Shown here: piece by piece, positions 26,226 through 39,376 of the stretch
Position numbering within the stretch: the stretch's first letter is position 1
Layout: every line of letters starts with the position of its first letter
DNA from: Spirodela intermedia
Taxonomy: Eukaryota > Streptophyta > Magnoliopsida > Alismatales > Araceae
Direction: 5' to 3'
Length of the DNA stretch: 64,000 bases
NCBI GenBank assembly: GCA_902729315.2
Contig: LR746279.1
Location: 3,252,501-3,316,500 of the forward strand
Notes under the pieces: model-generated
The model's input: only the letters and a program-made list of their open reading frames with translations
Told to the model about the DNA's origin: nothing
Database searches by the model: none
Translations under genes and position numbers: made by a program

Positions 26226-28163
26226 TCTCCTCCGCTCCTTCCTACTCTCTGTATGGGATCTCTGAGCTCTGCACTCTCTCTCTAAAAGACGTCTGTGTTC
26301 AGCGATGCAGGGTTTAAGTAGGCGTCAGGCGGGCCCCACGGTTGGTGGTGATATTCCCACGCCCGCTCAGTGGAGAAATCATGCTGGTTATCTCAACTCA
26401 GTGGCAACATAACACGGAGCTCGGGGGGTGAGAACAACGAACTCCTCCCTCTGATATCTGCGCTGATGTGAGATGAAAAAATGGGTAAATCTTAAATAAC
26501 ATTTTCTTGAGGGAAAATATGAGAATATATCTCTTTTAACAGATCCAATCACAAAACCTCACACCTTAAGATCTAGAGAAGGGCGGGGGAGGGGTAGGTT
26601 TGTGTATTCTATTCCACCAACTCAGTGAACGTGCCATTTTCTCCCTCTCTCTCTCTCTCTCTCTCCTTTCTTCTCTCTCTCATCCTTTCAAGTGCGGCGG
26701 CTACTAACCCTTTTGGCCTCCTCTTTCCGATATTTGCACGAGGCAATTATTTTAAATAATTAATATTTGTAGGTCTTCGCCGTTGTTGTACTGGACTTTA
26801 ATCGAACTTTAGAAGATGACTGAATAATAACAGCGTTATTTAAGCCCAGATCCCCGTAAATTGTGTGAATTAGAGAAAGTCCCTGGTCATTTTACTTTCT
26901 ACTCTAGGTCCTTATTAAACTATTTCGTAATTAAGAATCTGTCCCTTGTTTTATGGTCATTATTAGAGTATGAATTACTCATGCTCTGATAAAGAGAAAT
27001 TAATTAGTAATATAATGTATTATCAAAGGTACATATGATTACCAAATATACGCCAATTAATTCATAAAAATATGATTTATTTATTTACTTTGAAATATAT
27101 AGTGAAGGCCCAAAATATGATTTATTAGTAATATCTCAATATACAAACTAACTATAATCCATATGTTTTACATGAAAATATTTAGTGATTATTTGAAAAA
27201 TCAACTATGCCCACATCCATACTCATTTAAAAAGGCAAATTTGTGATTTTTTTAAAAGTATGATCAATATCTAAATCTATATCGTAGTGATTTAATATAT
27301 TTTAATTTAAATCTAAGTGTTTTGCCATCAATTATGCTATCTTGCCCTATGTGTAGGTTGTGGTAAGTAAAGATTATTTAAAATGCTAATTATCTGTCCT
27401 CACTAAAATATAATGTTTGGAGTTTGAACATAACTATTTTTTATATTTAATAAAGAGGCAAATTCAGTAATTTTGAATATTCATATGATATATTATTTAA
27501 TCTGTTTTATAAAATTATTATCGCCTACTGTCTAATCTTCTAGCACCGTTATTTTTTATCATTTCACATTTATGAGTGTCAAAAAAATATTTCAATATAT
27601 GATGCCATTATAATAGATAGTTCACACAAATATACAAAGTATAATCTTATGTACGTTGATGTTTTTTTAATAAAAACAGATAGATTCGAAATAAATTAAT
27701 TCCTAGATTTCCAAGATTTTTAAAATAATTCTAAAAAATATTGAAATTTTAAATAATTTCATAATCCATTTTTTCACATAAGAGATGAAAACATTTTATT
27801 TCTAAATATCGTAGCATTATTTTGTTCACATTGAAATGAATGAGGTTTTACGAAATAAGTTTGTCTCTACAAGGAAAAGTGAAAAAATAACTTAATTTAA
27901 TAAATATTTAAATAATTATCGCTAATGAATAGAGCAATTCATAATATCTTTTTGGTTTATTTGGACTTGAGTACCAGCTTACACAGTTAAACGTCGGTCT
28001 AGTGGGTGGGTCCGCGATTCGGCCGGGCCTGCTTTCACTGGCCGGCTGGCCCGGACCTGAACCGCCGCCGGTTCGTCTGTCTGTTCCGGAACTCCCAAAG
28101 GAGGGAGGCGTTCCCCAGAGGCTGAGGTTCTTCAAAACCCTGGCCTCTCTCTCTCTCTCTCCC

Positions 28164-28198
<35 letters not shown>

Positions 28199-28254
28199 TC
28201 CCCTGTGTCTTCCTCTGTCTCTGTATCTTTCTCTCTCTCTTTGGCGAGGCCTCA
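26226..28254. promoter_or_regulatory. Divergent promoter region of PGDH (-) and the SDN gene (+)
   Basis: Two-kilobase spacer between two head-to-head genes. The flank next to PGDH and the flank next to SDN are GC- and CT-rich; the middle (about 26800-27960) is very AT-rich with no gene. CT tracts lie near 26641-26665 and 28145-28198. A TATA box could not be chosen with confidence for either gene. Confidence 0.5.
28145..28198. repeat. (CT)n-rich microsatellite in the SDN leader
   Basis: CT dinucleotide runs broken by CCCTCT units, 60-110 bp upstream of the SDN start codon, so probably in its 5' UTR. A second CT run at about 28330-28352 lies in SDN intron 1. Confidence 0.9.
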
Positions 28255-31200
28255 ATGGCGAAGGAGCTCGCTAAGGTGGAAAGAGAGGTAAGGACTTCCT
28301 AGCTCTGTCTTGCCTCCGCTTCCTCTCTGCCTCTCTCTCTCTCTCTCTCTCTCCGCCGTGTGTTGGTGCTAGCTCTCTGCTGCTGGCAATGCACTGGCGA
28401 CGTTCCATGCCTCTGATTTCAGTGTCGTTAGAAAATCATGTATTTGGGGAGCGAAATACTGCCAGTGGATGGTTCTCATCCCGCGATGCAAGGGAAGGGG
28501 TCTGCGGGCATTACATTGCTGCATTTCTGGCGAAGTCGATCCGGCTTGGATCGTTTGGCACGTGCTTTCCTGTTAAGTCGCGGATATATCTGTGTTAGTT
28601 GGCCTATTTCAAGGATGAATTCGGGGTAGCGTCCGATTGTCGCAGTCCATTTCTGTGAAGCGATGGCGGATAGTGCTCGCGGTTTGTTCATCTTCCTATT
28701 TCATTACTTTGTTACTCCTTCTGAGTTTCAGTTTTGGAAAATTATGGCAGGTACTTGTTGGGATGGTAAAATTTTGTCAGAAGCGGGGGCTGAAGGGTGA
28801 GAAAGGTGAATGGAAGGAATTCTTGGCAGCGTGTGACCGGAAGTTCGGTGCCAGTCTAAGCGATCCAGCGAGGAGATCAGCGGATATATTGGTAGCTTTC
28901 TTGGAGTCTTTTACCCGAGAAGAAGATATAGAGGTAATAGCGAAGGATTAGTGTTTGGTCCCAACCATCAATCGACTTCAAAGCTTTAAAACTCGCTCTT
29001 TTCGTTGGTTTTAGTTCTTTTCAAAAATGATGAGACGCCACGAAAATTTCAAGGCAATGGAAAAGATGGTGAGGGACTTGCCAGGCAGTGAATCGCCACA
29101 GCAGGTATGTCTTGCAAGTTTTTTTTAGTTGTGCTGAACATCTTTCTTTCTTTCTTTCATTGAACGTTGATGAGTTATGCTTAACTAACTACTGGTCACT
29201 GACACATGGGACTACGCGGGATTAGGCTACGCTTATATTATTTTAAATATCATTATAGAATGATAACGAAAATTTATTTCTGGAAAAAATGAATGCAGCT
29301 TCAATTTGTCTGCAGATAGTCAGAACATAAGGGTCGTAACGTGCCCTAATGCTAAATATGAATCTGTGATTCTTAGGTACCCACAACATTGTTTTTGGGA
29401 AAATCTGACTCAGATGCATGCATATAACATGAGTTGTCTCAGCAGGATTCCTAGGAAAAAAATGCTCAGCACTATGTTCACAATGATACAATCACGAATT
29501 GATGGCTATAAATAGATGGCGACAATAGAGCAATTGTCTATTACATGTGCATAGACTTGTATTGAACGATTGCCATCTCGTAGATGATGAGTACTGATAT
29601 TGTAGTTGCTGATAGATAAGAAGTTCATGGTAGTGTCATCAAGTTGTTTTGTGTAAGACTTGCACCAGCAGTAGCCTCACTCTTCTTTGCTCTGTTTTTT
29701 CTCATCTACTAATGTAAGTGATTTATTTTCATTTTTGGCGGGTTGCATATTCTCTTCCTACCACTATACGCTTTTGATTTAAACTGCAATATCAATCAAT
29801 TCCTATACACTATCACGCGTCAGATATTCCAACCTTGAGATCTCTATGGAGGGCGGTGGTTGAAGGATTGTTGCTCATGCCATTGCTTAAGCTTGGCTTA
29901 AGCTTGGCCAGTGGTTCTGCTCTTTGTTGCACAAAAACCAGTCACAAAGAGTGGGGATGCTAAGGAGGAAGTGGATTCCATACTAACTGGCTGCAGATTC
30001 AGATGCTTCAGAATTCATCTTACCTTTTTTATCATTCCACAAAATATTCCTAGTTGTGGCATTGTGTAGTGTATCTGGATGGCAGTTTTTATGGATTTTG
30101 TTTTGTATCCAAGCAGTCTTATCATGCTCCTCTTTTTATATTTGATCAAGAAACCTTTTTGTTCATATTTCTCTCTAATCTAAATAAAATTATTCGTCGT
30201 ATAACTGAATATACTGGAGTTCTAGTTGATATCCTATTTTGGCAGTGCAGAGGCTTGTTCGTTTGACTGTTGGACACCCTAAGTACATTCAGAATTATAG
30301 CTTTCCGTCGCATGAGGAGGTCTGCTCTTGTCTTGGAGAAACTGCTTCTGATTAAGCGTCAATTCATGCTGTATATGGAAGTATTAATTTATATGTGGAT
30401 TTTAGGGTTTAGCATTAACTGTTGGAGACCAAACTATATGCTACACTCTACCTTTCCACAGAAATGTGGTCTGTTCTTAACTTGTAGATTTTTTTTTTAA
30501 TTCTTGTTACGTCCATGCATTCAATACAATTGCTTATATATTGGTTTAGTACACTAATTTTAGCCTTTTTTGGATTTTTGGATCCTTTATAATTCTTGAT
30601 AAATGAAGGATTCATTGATAAGCTACCTTTGTTCTTATCACGCTATTTATTTTCATATTTTTGTTGTGCATGGCTGCATGCAAAAAACAAAGATAACCCA
30701 ACTTTGACCTATATCTATGGCTTGGCTTGAGGAATTTTTTTTTTTGAAAACCTCTTTTTTCAAGACAAAGCGTGTTGAACATAAAATTATTTATTTTAGA
30801 TTTTTTCCTCAGTGTAAATTTGAAGATAACTATTTATTTATGACTATGGCACATATTTCTAAACCTTTATTTCCACCAAAATTAAACATATTAGAAAATA
30901 AGTTGGAATAGAGACAATGGCGTACCGAAATTAGATGTGTTGAACATAAATATTGCTTTTATCATAGTGTCATCTTAGAGAATTGGATTGATCCCATCAA
31001 CGCCATTTAGTTCTGATCTGGTGGATGATGAATGTGAGATAGGAATTAATTCAGTAATCTATTATTGAGTTATGTCCGATGTTTCTGGCTTGCTACACGA
31101 AGACATAACATTATTTGTGGCATGCAACACTGAAGTTTTTCAGCTGATGGACAGACATTTGAATAAATATCTTCCCAATCTGGCACCTTCTTCAGTTGTT

Positions 31201-34200
31201 GAATATTGAATATAATATTTCTGCAGAGCACGTGGTTATTTCTCGTGTTGCTGTCAATTGTACTCACTTTGTTTTATTTTTGTTCTAATAAACTTCTGAC
31301 CTTATATTTATGTCTTTGCAATTAACTTCTCACGTTACAGGATTGGATAGTCATACCTTTACGCAAAGTTTCTAAGGTAGCGAAAGTAAATGCTATGATC
31401 TCTCTAGATTGCGAGATGGTCCTCTGTCAGGATGGTACTGAAGCAGTAGTCAGAGTCTGTGTAGTAGATCATAACTTGGGGGTACATTTCTTTGTGCACA
31501 ATTTTATTGTTAATCATCGTCTCATCACAATTTGTTTATAACTCTCCTGTTGTCATTTCTTTTTTTGATGTTTCTAAGTCTTTAACTGAAAAAATACAGG
31601 TTAAGCTCGACAAAATAGTAAATCCCAACAAGCCAGTTGCTGACTTTAGAACAGGTATCACCGGAATATGTTCCCAGGATTTAGAAGGTGTAACTTGCTC
31701 ATTGCTAGATGTACAGGTAGACTTTTTTATTTTGAAGATATTTTGACTTGGGTTCTTATAGATTTATTTTTCATTTGCTGATTAAAACTGTGATATTCTG
31801 CAGAAAGCCTTGAGGAAACTGTTATCGCATGGAACCATTTTGGTAGGGCACAGTTTACATAACGACCTTGAAGGTCTGATCGAAAGGAAACTCTTCTGAT
31901 AAATTCTTAGATTTGTCTGGGCATTCATAGTTCAAAGTTTATGTTCGAGATCTCTTTTGGTACACTATGGGCTCATGCTTAAGTTTCTCTCTCTTACAAC
32001 AGCTCTGAAAATTGATCACGCTCGAGTTATTGACACTTCTTTCATCTTCCAATGTTTGGACATACCTGAGATCAAAACACCCTCATTAAACAGTTTATGC
32101 GAGGTAAGATATCTCTGCTCAAATCGCTATTCTCATATTATTTTGCATCTACAAAAAATTGAATGATCAAATACTTTTATCATCGCAACATCTGATGTGT
32201 ATTTCATTGCTTAGTCTTAAGCCACTTGTCACGGTGTGGTCAGTCTAACAGGGGTGTGACACCACTAACTAGGTGTATAAGGTATCAGATGCTTAAGGCA
32301 TTCAATATTCGGTAATATGATGATGACTTATGCTTGGTAGTTGACCAGTTTTTGCTTTGGGTCAATCAGAAGACTGATTGGTTATTAAATATATATATAT
32401 TTTATAATAAATAAATTCCTTTGGATTATTGTGATCTAATAGTCCATTCGATCATGATGATAAAAAATTTAAAATGATTTTTTTTTTCATCTTGATACTC
32501 AGAGCCAGGGTTGATCTGGATCAGAATCGGCGCTGGCCAATCTGATTTTGGGGAAGGAGGGAATCAAATCTCCTTGTGAACTGCATATAACATTCACCAA
32601 ATTGGGTCATATCAATGATTTATGGGCTCAATTAACTTGCAGTCCTCTTATTCCGAAAGATTTTCATACATTCCCCTTTCCAAAATGAGCAGAACCAAAG
32701 CGTGAGAAAGGACAGAGAAAGAGATTAATCAGCTCACTAGAGAACTGCTGATGATTACTTGCCTGATTGCCATTGGCCCTGTGGCTGATGAGGAACAGAT
32801 GGAGGATAAATAAGAAATCGAAGAAGAGAAACAGGAGAGCAACTCAGGGAAGCACCATTGACTTCTGATGATTTCTGGCCCCTGGTAAATGCAGCTTCTA
32901 TGGGCTGCCATCAGTTATCCACTCTGCATGCTTTCTCAAATTTTCAATCTTATCACTTGTTTGACTGATTGCCTTATATTTTTTTCCATTATTCTTTTGG
33001 CAAATCTGTCTTCTAATCTGTGCTCCTTTCTTTTCATTGAATGATGAACAGAGCTTTTAGTCAGCGGTGAGGAACTCCCAGTCAAATCCTTCCCATTTCT
33101 TTTTCAAATGAAATATAACATGATATTTCCAACAAACTTATTTTTCTATAACAAAAAAATATTATTATTTCTCTAATGGGATCGTCGTTGTTATTTCATT
33201 GCTTTTGAAAAAAAAAAATACAACTCCAAGAAATAAGCCTATTAGAACACTTTGCACATTATTTACTTATTTATTTAGTTATATATTTTCTCAATTCACT
33301 GGTACAGTCTGTCTTGGGAAGTCCGATAAGGAAGGAAGGTGATCCACACGAGTGCCGGAATGACGCAGAAGCAGCTATGAAGTTGGTGCTCGCCAAGATA
33401 GAACACGGGTTCGACGATCCCATCGCCATCGAGGCCAAGAAGGTCTGTTAATGTGTGGCAGATTACACCGAATAACCAGCCCACCAACAATTCTCTTCAC
33501 AAAATGTGTTGCAGGCATCAGAAGCGAATCTGTTCATGCTGTTTCTTCACAGAATCCCGATCAACGTCGCCCACCAAGAACTGTCAGGATTGTTTCCCGG
33601 GCATCTCCATGCGGAGATCCAGGTTCACAGATGAACCCGCAAGCTGCTTGCTGTGTTGTTTGTCTGTCTTTCCGGCACTTGGCTTTCTAAGGGGCGGATC
33701 TTGCAGGCCGAGTTGCGGGTCAGGGGGAAGATGTACTCCACCTTCGCCGTCTTCAGGAGCCGCGAAGACGCAGATGAGGCGTTCCAGGAGCTGAAAGGCC
33801 AGGAAACCAAGGTAAATTTCAACGGGTTCACCTCTCTGCATTCGATTCCTAGATTTCCCTTTCAGTAATGATTCTGAGAATTTCAACGGGTGGTTCCTGT
33901 TTTATTTATTTATTATTAATTAATTAACAAATAAAAATCCTTCCGAGCTTGATCAGTGTGGTTCCTTTCCGTTGGTGCCGTAATTTAATTTAATTAATTT
34001 ATTTGTTGTTGGGTTTGAGATCTTGGATTCTCTGGGGTTGTTCCGTTTTCAGGACTGCTTGGGGCTGCCGCAGAAACGCGTGTGTTTGAGGCTCGTCTCC
34101 GGCGAAACGGCGAGCTTGTGTGTGCGGAAAATGGCCGCGGACGGCGCAGCTGTGAGCCCAAAGAGACCGGCGGAGGTCGACGGAGGGGAGTCGAAGCGGC

Positions 34201-34277
34201 GGAGGGTTGGGCATGAAGGGCGGCTGACCCGCCGGAGAGGCCGAAAGGTTGGAGCTGGAGCTGTGCGAGAGGAATGA
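28255..34277 (+). CDS. SDN: Small RNA degrading nuclease (SDN3/SDN5-like), 12 exons, 458 aa
   Basis: 3'-5' exoribonuclease of the SDN family, which trims mature miRNAs and other small RNAs in plants. Exons: 28255-28287, 28751-28933, 29015-29104, 30251-30319, 31341-31481, 31600-31716, 31804-31873, 32003-32103, 33308-33442, 33515-33622, 33707-33811, 34053-34277, in frame over 1377 nt. The 23-codon exon 4 (begins RLVRLTVGHPKY) is easily missed, but its sequence is standard for the family. The DEDDh exonuclease core is complete: Asp148/Glu150 in SLDCEMV, Asp232 in VGHSLHNDL, His282 and Asp287 in HECRND. A C-terminal RRM-like part (about 315-415) and a basic tail with KRRR follow. Family members with one such C-terminal module have about this length. 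Convergent with IRX14. Confidence 0.94.
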
Positions 34278-34959
34278 GGAGCTGCAGCCTCGGAGTGCCG
34301 GAGACTGGCGGAGACTGGCGGAGGAGGGGAGCTGCTTGATCCTTGGGAGAATGAACGTCCTCACTCACTGTGTATGTGATTGAGCTCATCCATCCTCATT
34401 GTTTGCCTTAACCATGAATGCTGGACTGGTTCGGCCGATCTTAAGTAAGCTTTATGCCATTCATTCTGCTAATGCGCCCACCAGAGAGAGAGAGAGAGAG
34501 AGAGAGCAAAATAAGTCCATGAAGCAGGGGAAAGTGCGTCACTAACCACATATGAAGGGGGATCCATCCATTATTATCACATCAAGATCTGGGTAATTAC
34601 ATGCTTCTCCAAAAAATGATTGGAAATCCAGAGTTCTACTCATGAGAGATCTGGGTGGCCAGAGAAAAATATAGAAAGAGAAAAACAGAGCCCCACTGTT
34701 TTTCTATCTAGAATTCAAAATAATATAAATAAAAGAATGTCAGCGTTAGCAAACCTCAACCAATGCTGGATGGTTCGCCTGGTTGTTGTCAGGTGGACAA
34801 CGACCCACGAATCTGATCGCTAGGATCCGGACTTTCGTGTGATGATCTTCTGGTTGAGGTATTTAGGGCATGAATTGACATTTACCTGGGTATGAATGAT
34901 TTTTCTCGATGTGAGGAATTTTGCTATTGACGGCAGGTTGGGGAGCATTTAAAGATGCC
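34278..34959. other. 3' flank of the SDN gene
   Basis: Intergenic sequence between the SDN stop and the tandem repeat array. It holds a short GA tract at about 34483-34507. No further gene is seen. Confidence 0.5.
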
Positions 34960-35396
34960 TAATTTCTTGTGGTCGGGTCACTTTGGATTATGCTAGTTTC
35001 TTCGATTTCCATAAATGGAAAGAAAACGGCTGATAGTATGAAATCATTTTAAAATGCCTGATTTCTTGTGGTTGGGTCAGCTAGATTCTTCGATTTTCAT
35101 AAATGGAAAAAAACGGCTGATAGTATGAAATCATTTAAAAATGACTAATTTCTTGTGGTTGGGTCAGCTAGTTTCCTCGATTTCCAAAAATGGAAACAAA
35201 AGTGGCTAATAGTATGAAATCATTTTAAAATGCCTGATTTCTTGTGGTTGGGTCAGCTACATTCTTCGATTTCCATAAATGGAAAAAAAATGGCTAATAG
35301 TATGAAATCATTTTAAAATGCCTGATTTCTTGTGGTTGGGTCAGCTGGTTTCCTCGATTTCCATAAATGGAAACAAAAACGGCTAATAGCATGAAT
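34960..35396. repeat. Five tandem copies of an ~88 bp unit
   Basis: Units start at about 34960, 35059, 35145, 35235 and 35323, each with T(A/G)ATTTCTTGTGGT followed by GGGTCA. Inner landmarks are TTCGATTTCCATAAATGGAAA and GGCTRATAGTATGAAATCAT, then TTAAAATGCC as the link to the next unit. TTTCCAT..ATGGAAA forms a 7 bp palindrome in most units. The first unit is longer (about 99 bp) and the last lacks its end. The array lies 110 bp beyond the IRX14 stop codon, so it may be in the IRX14 3' UTR. Confidence 0.92.
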
Positions 35397-35505
35397 AACT
35401 TCCAAAGCAAAGGTTTTTTTCCTACTTTTAGTATGTATGCGTTGTTGGTAACAAAAGAATGGCAATCTCTTGTACATGCGTACCTTTCTTGCGGCCTCAT
35501 TTTCC

Positions 35506-38381
35506 TCAAGGGGCTTCACGTTTCCTCTTGTGGGAATTGCGCCTTGATCTTGGGGTTCTACCGGATTTTGAGTGGCGCTTCACTTCAGGCCATGGAGTCC
35601 GCTTTGCAGGTACAGTGATCTCCAAAGGAGAGTCCACTGTCCACCTGAATGCATCAAGAACAGATTAAAAAATTCAGTAGATTTGCATAAAAATGATTGG
35701 GCAGCCCCTGATTTCTACCCTGGATTAAGAGAAACATGTGTATCCTGAATGAAATACTGACCGACCATAGATTATATGCCTTCATATTTGCAATGAAAAC
35801 TATATGAGAGTAGTAGCTAATGGGTCCAATGAATATGCAGAATGCCTAAAAAATATTTAGATCCTGAGATGATCCTGTGACTTGAATCGCTCCATATGTG
35901 GGAACCAAGGTTTCAGAGCTATGATTTCTGAAGGGGGATACATCTTGGCATCATTTTATAAGTTAATCCGACCTGATTTAGCCTTAACATAGCACCGCAG
36001 ACTATAAAATTTAGACAAATGACGTTTTTGGATGGAACGGCATCCTTCAACCTCGAAGAACCCTCCACCGAGGATGAAAGATCATCAGGAGATAAAGCTA
36101 CAGAAGAAAAGACTGATACCGGCGGTGTAGTTGGCTGAAATTAAAAGGATTCCATCACTGTGAAGATCTACTACCATCAAGATGAGAAAAGCTCTTATAT
36201 GAAGAAAAAAAATAAAAACAGAGAACTTTTTCAAAAAGTGGGACGCCATCATTCTCAAAGCTGGCCGACAGGCCATGAGTCTGTTCTCACAGGAACTATC
36301 ATCTGGTTTCAGTTCTAATGAATACTTCTGTGACTTTTAGATAAAGAAGTGCGCATGTTATATCTAGTCACATCGTTTAGCCAGACATGAATTTCAGATG
36401 ATAAGTTTTTAAGAATAATGACGAATAAACAGAAAATATATCTAAAAGTTTTTACATGCCTAATTCTTTGTGGGCTCTCGGACAAGGAAGAGAAGGTATG
36501 TGAAAAGAGCTCATGGAAAAATTCCATGCAGGAGCGGCAGCAAGTGCCTACATCTTGTTGTATGATTTACAAGCCCAAATCATATTCAGGCGACTGGGCA
36601 TTGCAACATGGATCTTGGTTGTGAATGTAATTTGGAAACAAATGAAATATGAGGATATGCAGATGTAGTGGATCACATGAGCCTGACTACCTATATTCAA
36701 AAAGAGGGACACGGAGATAGAAACAAGGCAGAGAGAAGTTCATCACTGTTGCTTACGAAACCATGCTCACAGATGCAAGGAGCATGAAATTCTATTGGGT
36801 TTTTGTGCGTCTCTCTCATAGTCGAACAGCAGCGAAGCTACGGATAAAAAAATAATCCATGAAACGGTCTATGCGACTGCCCATCTCTTGTACTAAACAA
36901 GCTAATGGAAATGGCAGATGAAGCTCACCTCGGTGGAAACTGGCTGTCTGTTCTGGCCTCTGTACGAAGCCACCACAAGGAAACCTTCTTCCCACAATTA
37001 CCAACGGGCTCGATAAATGACATATCCTTGAACAATGATAGGGGACTATCGACCTCCTCTTCATTCTCCATCACGGAGTCCAGATCATTAATCGAGTCTG
37101 GCCTATCCTCAGCATCCTTCCATAGTAACCTTGCATTTAGTACAAACCCAGACCATTCCAGGTTCATTGGGACGATGATTCCATGGTCCCCAACGTATGT
37201 TGCACTGGCCCCAGCATAAGGCAGAGCGCTGAAAGTATGCAGTCCCACAAATGCACCCGAGGAGTTGCAGGCAGGGCCTTGAATGGGCATCGACGGGTCC
37301 ATTTTCCTGATCTCTTGTTCATCTGTACACGATGAGCCAGAACACCCAGAGTGGGTGAGAATCCCCACCGACAGTGCGCCCGCCCATTTCACTGATTGGA
37401 TCTCATCGAACAGTTCTGTGCTGTGCATGTTGCTGTCGTCAAGGAACACCACTAATCCATCTAGCTTTCTCTCCCTGATGATTCTGGTGCGGAATTCCAG
37501 CCTAGTTAGAGTCCAACAAAAGAATCTCACACTAAATTGGTCGACAACTACTGAGAGATTCTCCATTACCTGAGGCCATGGACGCGCATCCGGCCCTCCA
37601 TGCGGTGACGCTCGGCCCACTCGACAGGCATGTCTGCATGGAATGGCACGTGGATGACCTCCAGTCCCGAGCGATCAATCAGCGCAGCCGTCTCGTCGGT
37701 GGTGGCGCCGCCTGCCTCGACGACGATCCAGGTGACGTCGTAGGGGACCAGCATAAGGGAGTGCATCACTCCAGTGAGATGGAGGGTCTGGAAAGTACGA
37801 ACATAGGTGGGCGTTACCGCTATAATGCGGCGAGGGTTCTTGACGCCGTACTGGGCGCGCTGCTCCTGTTGAACCCTCCTCAGGATCAGATGCGCCCTCA
37901 TCACCTCCTCCTGGTTGGGATGCGGCCACGGCCGGATCCGGATCCCGTGCCTACCGACCACCACTCTGCTACCGACGCCCTTCACGGCGCCATTCGAGAC
38001 CGTCCCGGAGAAATCGGACAACTCCGAAAGAGGCGGCATCGGAGGGGAGTCCAGGGACGAAGCGACAGAGCTCCGGAGACGAAGACCGTCGGAGGAATGG
38101 AGGTGGGAGTAAGGATTCGAGAAGAGAAGGAAGAAGATGAGTCGGGAGAACCGAAACCCGACGACGAGGCTCACAAGGCAGCATACGCCGTGGATCAGGA
38201 GAAAGAATGCCGAAGCAGGAGACGACCTGACGAATGCGAAAGGAGACTCCGCCATGGCGGCGGCGGCCACTCTGCCACCGTGCGGCGGCGAAATGGCGTC
38301 GCCGCCACCACCACCTCGCAAACCACCACCAAAACCTCGCCGGACGGAGCTATACTGCTGTTTCAGCGCCGACGGCTTCAT
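35506..38381 (-). CDS. IRX14: Probable beta-1,4-xylosyltransferase IRX14 (GT43), 3 exons, 501 aa
   Basis: Golgi type II membrane glycosyltransferase of family GT43, which acts with IRX9 and IRX10 types in xylan backbone elongation for cell walls. Exons in transcript order are 38381-37570, 37483-36929 and 35644-35506, in frame over 1506 nt. The start MKPSALKQQY fits the family N-terminus. A Gly-rich cytosolic part is followed by a hydrophobic segment at about 57-76. The motif VGRHGIRIRPWPHP, the stretch TWIVVEAGGAT, and the acidic metal-site-like FLDDSN at about 284-289 are present. The small last exon holds DSPLEITVPAKRTPWPE and then a short basic tail ending KRKREAP. Arabidopsis IRX14 is slightly longer (about 525 aa) with a longer basic tail. 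The intron 1 acceptor was chosen at 37484, giving HGLR-IIRERKLDG as in relatives; an alternative at 37514 would add six residues. Confidence 0.95.
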
Positions 38382-39317
38382 CGCGCACCTCTCTCTCCCT
38401 CTCTCTCTTTTCTCTCTCCTGAAACTCTCTCCTCTCCACACCACCGGCGGCGCCGCGGCAGTTCTCGCCGGAGGGAGGAAGGAGACAACGGCGGGGGAGG
38501 AGATCGGAGAACTGTCCGGCGACCAAGTCATATAGGAAGGTGCTGTTGCCGCCAACTGGTATCGCCCGCCCCTCATTTTGTTGATTTATTTATTTACTAT
38601 TTATCTATTTTCTCCCTCCTCCCACGTTGTGAAAGTCCACCAACACTAACTAGAAGAAGGGAGTTTTGGTGGCTGGACCCTACAAATCAATCGGAATTAT
38701 TAAAATATAAATATACTTCTTATTATTGGAAAAATGCTCCCATGGGCGGGCGTACAGCTCGACGAGATTTAGATGGTTTGGCGTCAAAAGGGAGGAAGTA
38801 GACCCCGACACGGCACCCATGTTCCAGGGGCTTTTGTGTAACATTACCGAACCGGACAAGGGCACATTGCTGATTAAAATAGTTCTCAGAGCCCGAAAAA
38901 ATCAAAAATGACGTAAAAGTAATTTCAGTCGGTTGCCCCGTCCACGTTGTCGGAATCGTGACATGGAGAGCGAGAGAGAGAGAGAGAGAGAGAGAGAGTT
39001 GAGGTCGGTGGGCAGGTGGGATCTTCTGATCGAAGGGAAAAGGAAAGGCCCATTTGTGCCCAAATGCGGTGCAGGTCAGTGTGATGCGCTGTGCACGCAT
39101 TGGTACGCAAATGAGTCTTAGTCGAAGTCCAACCCGTCGTTCAATGTCAATTGGGTGCGTATCGCACTCTACGCCGGCGTACGCCTGCCGGTCAATAAAA
39201 TATCTCCTGCAGGGCACGTGGCAGGTCCTTAGATCCCTGGTTTAGACAATCAGACCCGAGACCGCATGGAATGAATCGGCCGGGTCATGAACCTCAAGAA
39301 CCCTTTTTAAAAAGTTA
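38382..39317. promoter_or_regulatory. Divergent promoter region of IRX14 (-) and eIF4A (+), IRX14 side
   Basis: About 940 bp. CT-rich sequence next to the IRX14 start codon is its likely leader. A GA microsatellite lies at about 38966-38999. Frames overlapping here, including a 407-codon one on the plus strand through IRX14 exon 1, are products of GC-rich coding sequence on the other strand. Confidence 0.5.
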
Positions 39318-39376
39318 TTGGGCCCACATAATGATTAATGGGCGACACCATGACCAGGCCCATTCCAGCCCACATA
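39318..39376 (+). promoter_or_regulatory. Cluster of site II (GCCCA) elements upstream of eIF4A
   Basis: Four GGCCCA/TGGGC-type motifs fall within 60 bp: TTGGGCCCA at 39318, AATGGGC at 39337, AGGCCCATT at 39356, and AGCCCACA at 39368. Such site II elements bind TCP factors and are typical of plant genes for translation and growth. They lie about 220-280 bp upstream of the probable transcription start. Confidence 0.6.

Noticed and set aside
34960-35396. Five regularly spaced repeats resembling a CRISPR array
   Set aside because: The whole 88 bp unit is repeated with no unique spacers, and the sequence is a plant nuclear genome.
37578-38801. 407-codon plus-strand frame across IRX14 exon 1
   Set aside because: Antisense shadow of the GC-rich IRX14 exon and its promoter; the Arg/His-rich composition has no family match.
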